A stretch of 64,000 nt of DNA from Spirochaetota bacterium (GCA_016214035.1 JACRPF010000018.1:124001-188000), one strand, 5' to 3'. Counted from the first letter of the stretch, positions 36,006 to 45,643 are shown. Notes: generated by a model from the sequence alone, not told the origin. Numbers and translations are program-made.

Positions 36006-37778
36006 TCATTTCTTAGTGTCGAAATAGCCGCGTATGCGATGCGCCGCAACGGCGCTGATACCGGGCACACCATGGAGTTCTTCTTCGGTTGCGGCACGAA
36101 TTGCTTCAATACTCTGAAAATGCTTTAGCAGGCGGATACGGGTAGCCGGCCCGACACCGTCTATCTTTTCAAGAACGCTGAGCAGTTCTTTTTTGATGCG
36201 CGCCGTGCGATGTCTGCTGTTCACGAAACGGTGCACTTCGTCACGGGCACGCTGCAGGAGCCTGAGCCCCGCATCGTTCGCGGGAAGTCGGATAGGCTCA
36301 TCGCGGTTTGGCAGATATATTTCCTCGAACTGCTTTGCAAGCGATATAATCTTATGCCCGCGTATACCAAGTTCTTTAAGCGCGTCGATGGCCGCGTCAA
36401 GCTGTGTCCTGCCGCCGTCGATGAGTGTCAAATCAGGCATCGGCAATTGCTCATCACGTATATGTTTGTAGCGGCGAAACACCGCCTCACGTATCGATGC
36501 CGGATCGTTGATTCCCTCAACAGTACGAATCTTAAATAACCGGTATTGCTCTTTGTCGTCGACGCCGTTCTTCAGACGTATTGCGGCAGCCATGGTGACA
36601 TCGCCCGACAGATGCGCTATGTCGAACGCGTCGATGGCGACGGGTGATTTATCAAAATGAAATATTTCTTTAAGCCGCGCGGTGCCTTCGTCAGCATACG
36701 CGGTCAGATGCGTTTCCTTGAACGTCAGCAGGGCATTCTCATAGGCGATTGCCAGCAGCCCCGTCTTTGTGGTGCCGGGCGTGTATTGTATGCTCACCGG
36801 GCTTCCCGATTTATCTGAAAGCCATGCGCTCATTGCTTCACGGTCCTCGATGTCTTCGGCCACTCTGATTATCGGCGGCGCCTTAATCCCTTCATATCGC
36901 CGCTTGATGAATTCCTCAATAAGCGACACATAACCGCCCACTCCGGTCGCCGAATAACTGCGCTTATCGATGAGCCGACCGTTCTGCACCGAAAGCACGA
37001 TGATCGTATGCGTAACACCTTCGCCGTAAATACCGAGCACGTCGGCACTGTCGCCGTCAAGCGAATACACGTCCTGCGGCACACGGAGCGACCTGAGCGC
37101 GGCAATCTGATCCCGCAGCGTTCTCGCCTGCTCATATTTCATATCCGCTGCGAGCACTTTCATTTTCGCGTCGAGAATTTTCTCAAGCTCCTCGCTGTGC
37201 CCCTCGAGTATCAACGTCACTTCGTCGATATAGCCGCGATACTCTTCAACACTGATTCTGCCCGAACACGGCGCCTTGCACCGGTGTATGTGATAATTCA
37301 GACACGGGACCTTGCGCGGAAATTGTTTATGCCGGCACATACGCAAAGGATACATCCGGCCTATGACTTTGAGAATATCGTAGATATAGTGCACGTTCAC
37401 GAAGGGACCGAAATACCGTCCGTCCGGAGTCACCGTGCGTGTCTTGTATATACGCGGAAACGGTTCATCGGTAATTTTTATGAATGGAAATGATTTATTG
37501 TCTTTCAGGTCGATATTATAATACGGCGTATGCTTTTTTATCAGCTCCGCCTCAAGAATGAGCGCTTCCGTCTCGCTTTTCGTGACGAGTATTTCGATAT
37601 CGGCGATATTCGCCACGAGCAGCGTAGTCTTCGGGTCTTTCGCCGAGTTTGAAAAATATGACGATACACGCTTGCGAAGCGATTTCGCCTTGCCGATATA
37701 AATTATCCCGCCGCCATTATCCTTCATGAAATAGACGCCGGGCAAATCGGGAAGCGCCGCGATCTTGTCGTTGAGCAT
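36006..37778 (-). CDS. uvrC: Excinuclease ABC subunit C
   Basis: 590 residues, close to the usual length. The N-terminal GIY-YIG nuclease (~14-95: GVYFMKDNGGGIIYIGKAKS) cuts 3' of the lesion. A cysteine-bearing segment (MCRHKQFPRKVPCLNYHIHRCKAPCSG) follows, then a UVR interaction motif (~205), the RNase H-like 5' nuclease (VAIDAFDIAHLSGD, LIDGGRTQLDAA) and two helix-hairpin-helix units at the C-terminus (KIDGVGPATRIRLLKHF, GVPGISAVAAHRI). All expected parts of nucleotide-excision repair UvrC are present. It starts 9 bases after a coiled-coil membrane protein gene and shares its promoter. Confidence 0.98.
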   Translation of the reverse strand: MLNDKIAALPDLPGVYFMKDNGGGIIYIGKAKSLRKRVSSYFSNSAKDPKTTLLVANIADIEILVTKSETEALILEAELIKKHTPYYNIDLKDNKSFPFIKITDEPFPRIYKTRTVTPDGRYFGPFVNVHYIYDILKVIGRMYPLRMCRHKQFPRKVPCLNYHIHRCKAPCSGRISVEEYRGYIDEVTLILEGHSEELEKILDAKMKVLAADMKYEQARTLRDQIAALRSLRVPQDVYSLDGDSADVLGIYGEGVTHTIIVLSVQNGRLIDKRSYSATGVGGYVSLIEEFIKRRYEGIKAPPIIRVAEDIEDREAMSAWLSDKSGSPVSIQYTPGTTKTGLLAIAYENALLTFKETHLTAYADEGTARLKEIFHFDKSPVAIDAFDIAHLSGDVTMAAAIRLKNGVDDKEQYRLFKIRTVEGINDPASIREAVFRRYKHIRDEQLPMPDLTLIDGGRTQLDAAIDALKELGIRGHKIISLAKQFEEIYLPNRDEPIRLPANDAGLRLLQRARDEVHRFVNSRHRTARIKKELLSVLEKIDGVGPATRIRLLKHFQSIEAIRAATEEELHGVPGISAVAAHRIRGYFDTKK

Positions 37779-37787
37779 ATGCTACTT

Positions 37788-38333
37788 CTACAGTTTGCCG
37801 TGCACGCCCAGAATGACTTCAACCTCGCCGGGCATCATGTCAACGCGCTCGGCGATTTCACGCACGGCAATGCCTTTTTCATATAGGCTAACAATGTGTT
37901 CCTGAATGTCAAGCTTCTCATCGCGGACACCCTTATTGCCCACCGAAAGCTGAACCGCACCTGGCTCACGCGGCTCATTCACTGCTCGATACGCTTTCAT
38001 CCCGCCTGAAACGATTTCAGTGACGGGCTGCTTTTCTGTTTTACCGCCGCGCACCGGCTTTTCCCTTGCGGTTTTCGCCGTCTTCACCATGCTTTCTTCG
38101 GTCGTTTTACTCTCGGCTATAACCTCACGCAAACGGGTGATACGTTCTTCAAGGAGTTCCACATTGGAAAGCGCACTTCTGTTGAACTCAGTCACCAGCG
38201 CGTTCAATTCCTTCTCAACGGTTGATGTAATGTCTTTTTCAAGACGCTTACGGACATTCCCGGTGATATAGAGATAGAAAAACGCGAATCCGGCTATCTG
38301 AATGAGTAAAAAGATTATAATCGCTGCTGCCAT
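37788..38333 (-). CDS. Single-span membrane protein with coiled coil and C-terminal HTH-like segment
   Basis: 181 residues. One transmembrane helix at ~4-22 (IIIFLLIQIAGFAFFYLYI) is followed by a long charged coiled coil (~25-95), a Lys/Glu-rich low-complexity linker and a C-terminal segment (DIQEHIVSLYEKGIAVREIAERVDMMPGEVEVIL) that looks like a helix-turn-helix. This resembles DUF6115/DUF2802-type proteins, whose function is unknown. The promoter ends only 11 bases before the ATG, so its message is probably leaderless, and it is co-transcribed with uvrC. Confidence 0.75.
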   Translation of the reverse strand: MAAAIIIFLLIQIAGFAFFYLYITGNVRKRLEKDITSTVEKELNALVTEFNRSALSNVELLEERITRLREVIAESKTTEESMVKTAKTAREKPVRGGKTEKQPVTEIVSGGMKAYRAVNEPREPGAVQLSVGNKGVRDEKLDIQEHIVSLYEKGIAVREIAERVDMMPGEVEVILGVHGKL

Positions 38334-38344
38334 AATATGAAACG

Positions 38345-38373
38345 ATTATATTATGTTTACCGGAAAGCGTCAA
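38345..38373 (-). promoter_or_regulatory. Sigma-70-type promoter of the coiled-coil protein and uvrC
   Basis: On the minus strand: TTGACG (38368-38373), 17-base spacer, TATAAT (38345-38350). Transcription would start at ~38338, about 5 bases before the ATG at 38333. Confidence 0.75.
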
Positions 38374-38391
38374 GACACCCGCACGTTTCTA

Positions 38392-38420
38392 TTGATTTTC
38401 AATAAAAAAGAACGTATACT
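38392..38420 (+). promoter_or_regulatory. Sigma-70-type promoter of the nagA-like gene
   Basis: TTGATT (38392-38397), 17-base spacer, TATACT (38415-38420). It drives the plus strand, leaving a leader of about 26 bases with a GAGGA ribosome site before the ATG at 38453. Confidence 0.7.
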
Positions 38421-38452
38421 GCCGGCATTCTTACGATGATCGAGGAACACTC

Positions 38453-39439
38453 ATGACACTACCCGGATTTGTTGATCTGCAGGTCAACGGCTATCTTAAT
38501 ATCGATTTTTCAAGCGATTCACTCACCACGGCATCGTTCATGGAAGCGTGTAACGCACTTTTTGAAGCAGGCACCGCGGCCTTCCTCCCGACGATAATCA
38601 CCAGTCCGGCAGGGTTGTATGAACGGAACCTCGCCATCATCGCCGATGTCATGAAACGGGACGCATACCGCGGCCGTGTTCTCGGCGTCCACCTTGAAGG
38701 ACCGTTTATCTCAAAGGAACCGGGCGCGGTGGGGGCACATAATCCGGCATATGTAATAAAACCGGACACCGCCATGCTCTCGCGCTGGCAGACGATATCC
38801 GGCGGCGCTGTCAAACTCATCACCATAGCCGCAGAAGCTGAGGGCTCCGAAGCATTCACACGTTTTGCCGTTGCGAACGGTGTGGCCGTATCTCTCGGTC
38901 ACCAGTTGGCCACATATGCCGACATGAAACGTCTTGCCGCGGCGGGTGCGCGTGCATCAACACATGTCGGCAACGGCGTACCGAATATGCTGCCGCGCCA
39001 CGAAAACCCCATATGGGCCGCCGCGGCCTGTGACGGGCTCTCGGCGATGCTCATTACCGACGGCCATCATCTGCCGCCGCAGGTAATCACGACGATAGTC
39101 CGCGCCAAATGTATTCTCGGCACTATCATAACCTCGGATGCATCGCCGCTTGCCGGAATGCCTCCGGGAGAATATCAGACGCTCGGCAATCGTGCCGTTC
39201 TCGAACCGGGCGGCAGACTGCATAATCCCGATAAGCAGTGCCTGGTGGGTTCATCCGCGGTAATGCTCGCCTGCGCCAATCACCTGAACACATTATCCAT
39301 CGTCTCTCCAAAAGATATCGTCACGATGGGGCTTCATAATCCGCTCGCGCTCATCGGCATGCGTACATCGGATATTGCGCCGCATAAGCACATACGGGTA
39401 ACGTATCGCAACGGCGCTTTCGCCGTCGTTAAAAAATAG
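38453..39439 (+). CDS. nagA: N-acetylglucosamine-6-phosphate deacetylase, N-terminally short
   Basis: 328 residues against ~380 for typical NagA. The protein begins directly at PGFVDLQVNGYLNIDF, so the ~50-residue N-terminal strand domain is absent; GAGGA before the ATG and the promoter argue that this is the true start. The metal and catalytic residues are in place: Glu82 (HLEGPF), His150 (SLGHQ), His171 (STHVGN) and Asp229 (ITSDASPLAGMPPGEY). It should deacetylate GlcNAc-6-P in amino-sugar recycling. No nagB or transporter lies nearby; the next gene is an SNF2 helicase. A related deacetylase specificity remains possible because of the missing domain. Confidence 0.88.
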   Translation: MTLPGFVDLQVNGYLNIDFSSDSLTTASFMEACNALFEAGTAAFLPTIITSPAGLYERNLAIIADVMKRDAYRGRVLGVHLEGPFISKEPGAVGAHNPAYVIKPDTAMLSRWQTISGGAVKLITIAAEAEGSEAFTRFAVANGVAVSLGHQLATYADMKRLAAAGARASTHVGNGVPNMLPRHENPIWAAAACDGLSAMLITDGHHLPPQVITTIVRAKCILGTIITSDASPLAGMPPGEYQTLGNRAVLEPGGRLHNPDKQCLVGSSAVMLACANHLNTLSIVSPKDIVTMGLHNPLALIGMRTSDIAPHKHIRVTYRNGAFAVVKK

Positions 39440-39470
39440 CGCGTGCATCGACAACCAACGGCTCGCAGCA

Positions 39471-42380
39471 ATGGATAAAAACACCTACGGCATCGGCGTC
39501 GACATCGTCGCGCTGTCACTGGACGCATCAGCTCCGGTAACCGTCACCATTAAAATGGAAATCGTCACCGGCCCCGGCATGCCGCGGTATGTGGCAGATA
39601 TCAGGGAAGCGCTGCCGGTACTGCGCGGAACCATGAAAGACCCCGAACAGCGGGAACTCGTCTATTCACGGCTCGGCATATCGGGCATATATCGTCCCGA
39701 CGAACCGTCACGGGCACTGCTCGATATTATGGAGCGCTATGCATCACTCGCATCCGGCGATAATATTTTCGGTTACCCGCCGGTGTTCAGAAACCGCTCG
39801 GTGGACCGCATGGTATTCGAGGGTGAAGCCGCCATCGATGTCATCACGACGCTCAAAGACTATCCCTACCGGGAAGTAACCAAAGCGGAAGCGCAGAAAC
39901 TGTTGTCGTTTTCAAACGAAACACCGTCACTATCGTATGCCGTGAAGACCGTCGGCGATGTTTTTTCCATAACACCGGCGCTCGAGATTTCCGACAGACG
40001 TTACGAGCCGGAGCAGATACGATTCCTCGGCGACACGGCCATCATCGAACGCACCGTTTATGCAGTGAAAACAACAACGGGATTCAAAAAAGCGTTCCAG
40101 CTTGATCCGAAACACGCCGTCGCATCGGCGCATACGGTAACACAAAAATCCATGCCGCAGTTCATGCGCACGATATATCCGGCACTAACCGAGCTTGCAC
40201 CGCTTACGATACCGGCGGGATTCACAACGGAAGTTGCCTCCGCAGAACCGGCGATATATCTCGATCATGACAAAGTCATCCATGGCCGCATCGCATTCCG
40301 GTACGGCGGGACTGAACATACTCCCGACGCCACCGCGCCATTCCCGGGTCAGCCGAAGCTTCCGCGCGCGCCGATCGATGCCGCTTCGCGCGACCGCACG
40401 GCTGAACATAAACTGTTCGAGGAATTCCGTTCACTCTTCGGCGGCGCCACATTGTTCGGCGCTCACGGCATGCGCGAAGACTCCCGTGACGGACTTCTGG
40501 ACTTCATCATCGACGACCCGGACGTGATGCGCTCGTTCATGCTGGAAAAGTTTCCCGCATTCGCTTCCGCGCAGAAAGGCTTGACGGTGCTTGCCTCCGC
40601 GGAATATACCCGCTGCGCTTCAGTGAGTAAATATCTTATTCACGCCGACATACATCCCGCAAAGGGCAAGATAGACTGGTTCTGCGTGCAGTTCGCTCTC
40701 GACGGCATTTCCCCCGACGACGTACGCGCCGCAATGGATGCTATACGAAAAGGCGGCCGTGTGATACGACGCAAAGACGGCTCGTTTATGGATGTTTCAG
40801 ATCCAATAAACAAAAAACTGTTATCGCTCATCGATGAACATCAGGTAACAATCGGTGACAGCGGGGAAGCACTGCTGCCGGCCGCACAGCTTGCAATGCT
40901 CGGCGGATTCATCGATCGCTGCGGCGGCATCCCGGAATCGGTGACAAACGCAGCCGCATCACTGCGCGCGCCGCTGCCGTCAGTCGATGCGGGAGAAAAG
41001 CTCAACAGCACGTTGCGTCCGTATCAGAAAGAAGGCATCGCGTTCCTCCTCCATCGCGCGAACGCAGGATTCCACTGCATACTCGCCGATGAAATGGGGC
41101 TCGGAAAGACGTTGCAGGCACTCGGCTTCGTTACGATACGCCGCAGAAAAAAAGATACGCCGCCCGTGCTCGTGGTCTGCCCGTCGGTACTGGTGTTCAA
41201 CTGGTGTGAAGAAGCGGCAACGTTCACGCCGGGCCTATCCGTTGCGGCACTTTCCGGAACACGTGCCGAACGGGAGCGCATACTCAGCATACCGCACGAT
41301 ATGTATATTACGAGCTACCACTGTTTCGTCAATGACGAGGACCTGCATGAAAACCGCCGTTATGATGTCATCATCCTCGATGAAGCGCAGCAGATAAAAA
41401 ATCACGCCTCGCAGCGTTCACGCTCGGTACGGAGCGCTCAGGCTGACGTACGGCTTGCGCTCACCGGTACACCGGTTGAGAACAGAATCGATGAGCTCTG
41501 GTCGCTCTTCGATTTTCTCATGCCCGGATATCTCGGTACCCGCAAACAGTTCCAGGAACAGTACGGCGATGCAGACGACGAGGCCATTGCAGCGCTCAGA
41601 AACCGCATACGCCCATTCATGCTCAAGCGCCTGAAATCGGAAGTGGCGAAAGACCTGCCGCCGCGCATCGAGACAACGCTGCATTGCGAATTCGATGAAG
41701 CACAGAAAACACATTATATAGCCCTTCGCGACAAGGCGGTCAGGCGTTTCGATTCGCTGGTGAAAGAAAAAGGTATGGACGGCGCACGCATGCATGTACT
41801 CGCCGCGATAACAAAGCTGAAAGAAATCTGCTGTCATCCGTCACTCACCGAAGGCGGCAGCGGTATTCCGAGCGCAAAAACGGAGCTCCTGCTCGAGCTT
41901 GCCGAGGAGATTGCCGCGAACGGTAAACGCGCGCTCATATTCAGCCAGTACACGGGAATGCTTGATATCATCGAAAAGGAATTCACCGCACACGGATACA
42001 CGTTCGTCAGACTCGACGGCAGTACACGCGACCGGAAAGCCGTCGTCGATACGTTTCAGAAGCCCGACGGCCCGACATTTTTTCTCATCAGCCTTCGCGC
42101 CGGCGGAACGGGACTCACGCTCACCGCCGCCGACACCGTGATTCTGTACGACCTCTGGTGGAATCCCGCCGTCGAGCGCCAGGCAGCTGATCGCGCTCAC
42201 CGCATTGGCCAGACAAAAACGGTGAACATCTATCGTCTCGCGGCAAAAGGCGCCATCGATGACCACATACTCGCATTATCGGCACGTAAAGCCGAGGTCG
42301 CCGATGCGCTTGTTGCAGACACCGGAACACCGTCGCTCACCGAAGACGATATACGTTTCCTGTTCTCAGGTAACTTTTAA
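39471..42380 (+). CDS. SNF2-family helicase/ATPase
   Basis: 969 residues. The first ~510 residues have no domain I can name. The SNF2 ATPase follows: motif I ILADEMGLGKTLQALGF (~538), motif II DEAQQIKNH (~636), motif III LTGTPVENRIDELWSLFDFL (~665). The C-terminal helicase half has ALIFSQYTGMLDII, VRLDGSTRDRKAVVDTF, SLRAGGTGLTLTAADTVILYD and the RAHRIGQTKTVNIYRL motif VI. Such bacterial Swi2/Snf2 proteins remodel protein-DNA or polymerase complexes; the exact role is unknown. The start has no obvious ribosome site. It begins 31 bases after nagA and is followed by the Xer recombinase. Confidence 0.95.
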   Translation: MDKNTYGIGVDIVALSLDASAPVTVTIKMEIVTGPGMPRYVADIREALPVLRGTMKDPEQRELVYSRLGISGIYRPDEPSRALLDIMERYASLASGDNIFGYPPVFRNRSVDRMVFEGEAAIDVITTLKDYPYREVTKAEAQKLLSFSNETPSLSYAVKTVGDVFSITPALEISDRRYEPEQIRFLGDTAIIERTVYAVKTTTGFKKAFQLDPKHAVASAHTVTQKSMPQFMRTIYPALTELAPLTIPAGFTTEVASAEPAIYLDHDKVIHGRIAFRYGGTEHTPDATAPFPGQPKLPRAPIDAASRDRTAEHKLFEEFRSLFGGATLFGAHGMREDSRDGLLDFIIDDPDVMRSFMLEKFPAFASAQKGLTVLASAEYTRCASVSKYLIHADIHPAKGKIDWFCVQFALDGISPDDVRAAMDAIRKGGRVIRRKDGSFMDVSDPINKKLLSLIDEHQVTIGDSGEALLPAAQLAMLGGFIDRCGGIPESVTNAAASLRAPLPSVDAGEKLNSTLRPYQKEGIAFLLHRANAGFHCILADEMGLGKTLQALGFVTIRRRKKDTPPVLVVCPSVLVFNWCEEAATFTPGLSVAALSGTRAERERILSIPHDMYITSYHCFVNDEDLHENRRYDVIILDEAQQIKNHASQRSRSVRSAQADVRLALTGTPVENRIDELWSLFDFLMPGYLGTRKQFQEQYGDADDEAIAALRNRIRPFMLKRLKSEVAKDLPPRIETTLHCEFDEAQKTHYIALRDKAVRRFDSLVKEKGMDGARMHVLAAITKLKEICCHPSLTEGGSGIPSAKTELLLELAEEIAANGKRALIFSQYTGMLDIIEKEFTAHGYTFVRLDGSTRDRKAVVDTFQKPDGPTFFLISLRAGGTGLTLTAADTVILYDLWWNPAVERQAADRAHRIGQTKTVNIYRLAAKGAIDDHILALSARKAEVADALVADTGTPSLTEDDIRFLFSGNF

Positions 42381-42444
42381 CATCCCCGGTTCCGATAATA
42401 GAAGTACGGTCATTAAGCCTTCTGTTATTATAGGAAACCATTTC

Positions 42445-43362
42445 ATGGAGCATCACGAAAGCAGCACCGCTCTGCGCATACACGAAATCTCAGAGCGTTT
42501 CACGGATTATCTGGTTTCGCGGCAGAAATCGGACAATACCGTTCAGGCGTACATGAAGGACGTTCGCGGTTTTTTCGGATATATCGGCCGCATCGGCAAA
42601 GACATACGCGCCGTTACACCGTATACGATACGCGCGTATCTGGGTATCCTCAAAAGCAAAGGGCTCACCAACCGTACGCTCGCGCGGCATCTGTCGGCCA
42701 TAAAAAAGCTCTATTTTTTCATGATACGGGAAAAGCTCTTCAACGACAACGGCATTATGGGCATGCGTTCACCGAAGGCCGAAAAACGGGTGGTCAATTT
42801 TCTGCTTCCCGAAGAAATCACCCGTTTCATCATGGCCACACCCGGTGAAAAATTCCTGTCGCTGCGCAATCGTTATATCATGCTTCTATTCTATGTAAGC
42901 GGCCTGCGCGTATCCGAACTCTGTTCGCTCACCGTTGACGACATCGCCGGACAGGATTATATACGCATTCGCGGTAAAGGCGGTAAAATACGCGAGATAC
43001 CGCTGCTGTCCACGTTCACGGAAACGCTCCCCGTCTATATCGCTAAACGCGTACGATATCTGTCATTAGCTGGAAGGGTGTGCGATGCGCTTTTCATCAA
43101 CAAGAACGGGACACCGCTTTCGCCGCGGGGTGTCCGTTTCATCATTAAAACGCTTATCCGCAAGCTCAATCCCGGACACGATTTTTCACCGCATACATTG
43201 CGCCATACGTTTGCCACACATCTTTTGAACAATGGCGCCGATATACGGGCGGTGCAGGAACTGCTCGGCCACTCATCGCTGTCGACAACGCAACAGTATA
43301 CGCATGTCACCAACCGGCGGCTGTTTGAAGTATATAAGCGTTGTCACCCGCACGCGGGCTGA
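42445..43362 (+). CDS. Tyrosine recombinase of the XerC/XerD type
   Basis: The ATG at 42445 (MEHHESSTALRIHE) with TAGGAAA upstream is chosen; the track start overlaps the SNF2 gene and yields a non-Xer extension. Length 305, as in XerC/D. The N-terminal SAM-like core-binding domain (~15-95) precedes the catalytic domain with Arg155 (SGLRVSELC), Lys178 (RGKGGKIR), His250 and Arg253 (HTLRHTFATHL), His276 (LLGHSSLSTTQQ) and nucleophile Tyr285 (YTHVT). All residues needed for strand exchange are present. Xer proteins resolve chromosome dimers at dif. The absence of flanking repeats, att sites or phage genes argues for this housekeeping role over a mobile integrase. Confidence 0.94.
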   Translation: MEHHESSTALRIHEISERFTDYLVSRQKSDNTVQAYMKDVRGFFGYIGRIGKDIRAVTPYTIRAYLGILKSKGLTNRTLARHLSAIKKLYFFMIREKLFNDNGIMGMRSPKAEKRVVNFLLPEEITRFIMATPGEKFLSLRNRYIMLLFYVSGLRVSELCSLTVDDIAGQDYIRIRGKGGKIREIPLLSTFTETLPVYIAKRVRYLSLAGRVCDALFINKNGTPLSPRGVRFIIKTLIRKLNPGHDFSPHTLRHTFATHLLNNGADIRAVQELLGHSSLSTTQQYTHVTNRRLFEVYKRCHPHAG

Positions 43363-43381
43363 CGCACGACGGCTATCAATA

Positions 43382-44425
43382 TCAATCGTTGGCGGTATCA
43401 CCAGACGGAATGACTTCCTGCGGACCTGTTGAAGGCCCTTTAATATCAGGCCCCACGTTCTTAAGCACAACTTTGAACGGTATCGTATACGTAAGCGACG
43501 CAGCGAATGTTCCGACGCTCGTGAGTCCGGTCGGCGAATTGCGGTATGCCACATCTATCTGGAATGCGCCGATGATATATCCGATACCGGCGGAGATATT
43601 GATATTCTGGAGAATATTCTGATAGTGTATCAAGTCATCAAATTCAAGTCCGAAACGCAGTGCAAGAAATTTTCTGACAAAGAATTCCGAACCGATGAGC
43701 ACATTGAATGAGCCGAGCGTAAGATCAGTGAGATCGTTCGCGGTATACTGCAGATCGATATCCGCAAGTATATCTTCGGCCGTCGTACGAAATCCGAACC
43801 CGGCACGTACGCTCATATCGGAAAAATTCCTGCCTTCAAGGGTTTTATCCTTGCCCGAACTGTTATTAAGCATCGGTCCGAGAAGATTATTTCCCGATAT
43901 CGCGGCGCTGAAGTTTTCGCTGATCATATAATAAATGCCGGCATTGACATTGACACCGAAGTTATTATACCCCACGCCGAATTCATCCTGATTAAGCGCC
44001 CAGTTCTGAAGCCGTCCGCCGACACCGATGCTCAGTTCGGGAAGTACCCGGATACCGTAACCGATAGTCGCCTGAAAAACCGACAGCGTGAGTTTATTAC
44101 CGATGACCAGTCCTTCATAGTTCACGGCAAAACCTGCGCCGCCGAACGGGCTGAACGTCATTGCGCCGGAAAGCATGGCATCGGCAAGAATAGAATCCTC
44201 GGTTCCGACATTTTTCGGATTAGCCATAAATGTTGCAATCGTATTTTTGATAAAGGGAATACCGGCCGGATTTACGCCGATGACATTGACATCGGTTGGC
44301 AATGCACTCACCGCACCGCCGAGCGCCTGTCCACGCGCGTCGATATCGTTCATTCCGTTAAAAAACGGGAATATGGCCGTTGAAATACAAAGAAAAAGAA
44401 ATACCATATTTTTAAACATGGCCAT
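43382..44425 (-). CDS. Outer-membrane PorV/UPF0164-like beta-barrel protein
   Basis: 347 residues; AGGAG lies 7 bases before the first ATG and a signal peptide ends near FFNG. The mature start NDIDARGQALGGAVSALPTDVNVIGVNPAGIPFI is the typical opening of the PorV/UPF0164/FadL-like group (small Ala/Gly-rich plug, then NPAG). The rest alternates as beta strands (GAGFAVNYEGL, LSIGVGGRLQNW, NFGVNVNAGIYYMISENFSAAISGNNLLGPM). UPF0164 proteins are known mainly from spirochaetes and are predicted long-chain-compound or general porins. It is monocistronic, convergent with the Xer gene, and driven by a perfect consensus promoter, so it is probably abundant. Confidence 0.82.
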   Translation of the reverse strand: MAMFKNMVFLFLCISTAIFPFFNGMNDIDARGQALGGAVSALPTDVNVIGVNPAGIPFIKNTIATFMANPKNVGTEDSILADAMLSGAMTFSPFGGAGFAVNYEGLVIGNKLTLSVFQATIGYGIRVLPELSIGVGGRLQNWALNQDEFGVGYNNFGVNVNAGIYYMISENFSAAISGNNLLGPMLNNSSGKDKTLEGRNFSDMSVRAGFGFRTTAEDILADIDLQYTANDLTDLTLGSFNVLIGSEFFVRKFLALRFGLEFDDLIHYQNILQNINISAGIGYIIGAFQIDVAYRNSPTGLTSVGTFAASLTYTIPFKVVLKNVGPDIKGPSTGPQEVIPSGDTAND

Positions 44426-44466
44426 CGTTTGCTCCTAAGCGCTATCGCATACGCCGTTGTGGTTTT

Positions 44467-44495
44467 ATTATAGTACGTTTTACCCCTGTTGTCAA
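44467..44495 (-). promoter_or_regulatory. Perfect consensus sigma-70 promoter of the porin-like gene
   Basis: On the minus strand: TTGACA (44490-44495), 17-base spacer, TATAAT (44467-44472), identical to consensus. It predicts strong constitutive expression of the porin-like gene, with a ~35-base leader carrying the AGGAG site. Confidence 0.85.
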
Positions 44496-44560
44496 GGAAA
44501 TTAACGACCGGGCACGTCTATGCACTTGCTGAAATACGTATTCCAATGTACCTTGCGGCT

Positions 44561-45643
44561 ATGAAATCAATGAAATTAGCCCACGGCGAGGTCCGTTTTC
44601 CCGCATTCTTCCCCGATGCGACCTACGCCGCAGTACGCGCCGCAGATGCGATTGACGCAGAAAACGCCCATTGCGACGGGCTTGTGATGAACGCATATCA
44701 CCTCATGCTGAAACCGGGTGCCGGATTAATAAAAAGCGCCGGCGGTCTTCATCGCTTCACCGGCTGGAACGGGCCGATACTCACCGACTCCGGCGGCTAT
44801 CAGGTTTTTTCACTTATCGGAAAAGATGCGAAATTCGGCGAAATACGCAACGACGGCATCATTTTCAGACCCGACGGCGGAGAGAAAATGCTGCTCTCGC
44901 CGGAAAAATGCATACAGGCACAGTTCGCATACGGCTCTGATATCATGATAACACTCGATTACTGCATCGACGCGGATGCGGATACGGCAACCGCTACCGC
45001 CGCTGTTGATGCCACCATACGCTGGGCGAAAATGTGCAAAGAGACATACGACCACCTTCTCGCCGGACGAAAGAGCGATATGCTCCGCCCGCTCCTGTTC
45101 GGCGTGATACAGGGCGGTAATGACCGTGAACTCAGAAAACGCTGCGCCGATGCGCTCATCGAAATCGGGTTTGACGGTTTCGGCTTTGGCGGCTGGCCGC
45201 TCTCGGAAGGAAAGCTCTGCGACGATATGCTCGCATATACCGCATCGCTCATGCCGGATGCATTACCGAAGTATCTCCTTGGCGTCGGCAAACCGGAGGA
45301 GATTGTCCGCTGCACAGACATGGGCTATGACCTGTTCGACTGCATCATCCCCACACGTGAAGCGCGCGGCGGAAAGCTCTATGCGTTCGACGCATCGACA
45401 ATAGACGACATCGTTCTTTCGCCGAAAGCCGATTTCTACGACAGCGTATACATCATCGACGATAAATACGCGCGCGACCACCGGCCGGTATCCGACGTGT
45501 GCGATTGTCCTGTCTGCAAACGGTATTCGCGATCGTATCTCCGGCATCTGTTCAAACTCGGGGACGCGAGCGCGCATCGTCTTGCGACCATACATAACCT
45601 CAGGTTCTATTCCATGCTCATGGAAAAACTTCGCGGCGCATGA
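44561..45643 (+). CDS. tgt: tRNA-guanine transglycosylase
   Basis: The ATG at 44561 is preferred: the track's TTG (44489) lies in the -35 box of the divergent promoter, and a weak promoter (TTGCTG-17-TACCTT, 44526-44554) would start the message at this ATG. Length 360. Catalytic and base-binding residues fit the family: ILTDSGGYQVF, MITLDYC, GVIQGG, and the nucleophile Asp in FDCIIPTREARGG. The zinc site CDCPVCKRYSRSYLRHLF with TIHNLRFY is intact. The enzyme inserts preQ1 into tRNA anticodons. The N-terminal region (FPAFFPDATYAAVRAAD) departs from the usual MPVGT pattern, so it is a divergent member. Its stop overlaps the next methyltransferase gene by ATGA. Confidence 0.92.
   Translation: MKSMKLAHGEVRFPAFFPDATYAAVRAADAIDAENAHCDGLVMNAYHLMLKPGAGLIKSAGGLHRFTGWNGPILTDSGGYQVFSLIGKDAKFGEIRNDGIIFRPDGGEKMLLSPEKCIQAQFAYGSDIMITLDYCIDADADTATATAAVDATIRWAKMCKETYDHLLAGRKSDMLRPLLFGVIQGGNDRELRKRCADALIEIGFDGFGFGGWPLSEGKLCDDMLAYTASLMPDALPKYLLGVGKPEEIVRCTDMGYDLFDCIIPTREARGGKLYAFDASTIDDIVLSPKADFYDSVYIIDDKYARDHRPVSDVCDCPVCKRYSRSYLRHLFKLGDASAHRLATIHNLRFYSMLMEKLRGA

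Noticed and set aside
42445-43362. Xer-type recombinase as the integrase of a mobile island
   Set aside because: There is no tRNA or att repeat, no phage or transfer gene, and its neighbours are housekeeping; length and motifs fit chromosomal XerC/D.
43340-43381. CCCGC-AC-GCGGG hairpin between the Xer and porin-like genes as a terminator
   Set aside because: The stem has only 5 bp and no T-run follows on either strand.
44489-44560. TTG start for tgt giving 24 extra residues
   Set aside because: The TTG lies in the -35 region of a perfect divergent promoter and the extra residues do not resemble the tgt N-terminus.
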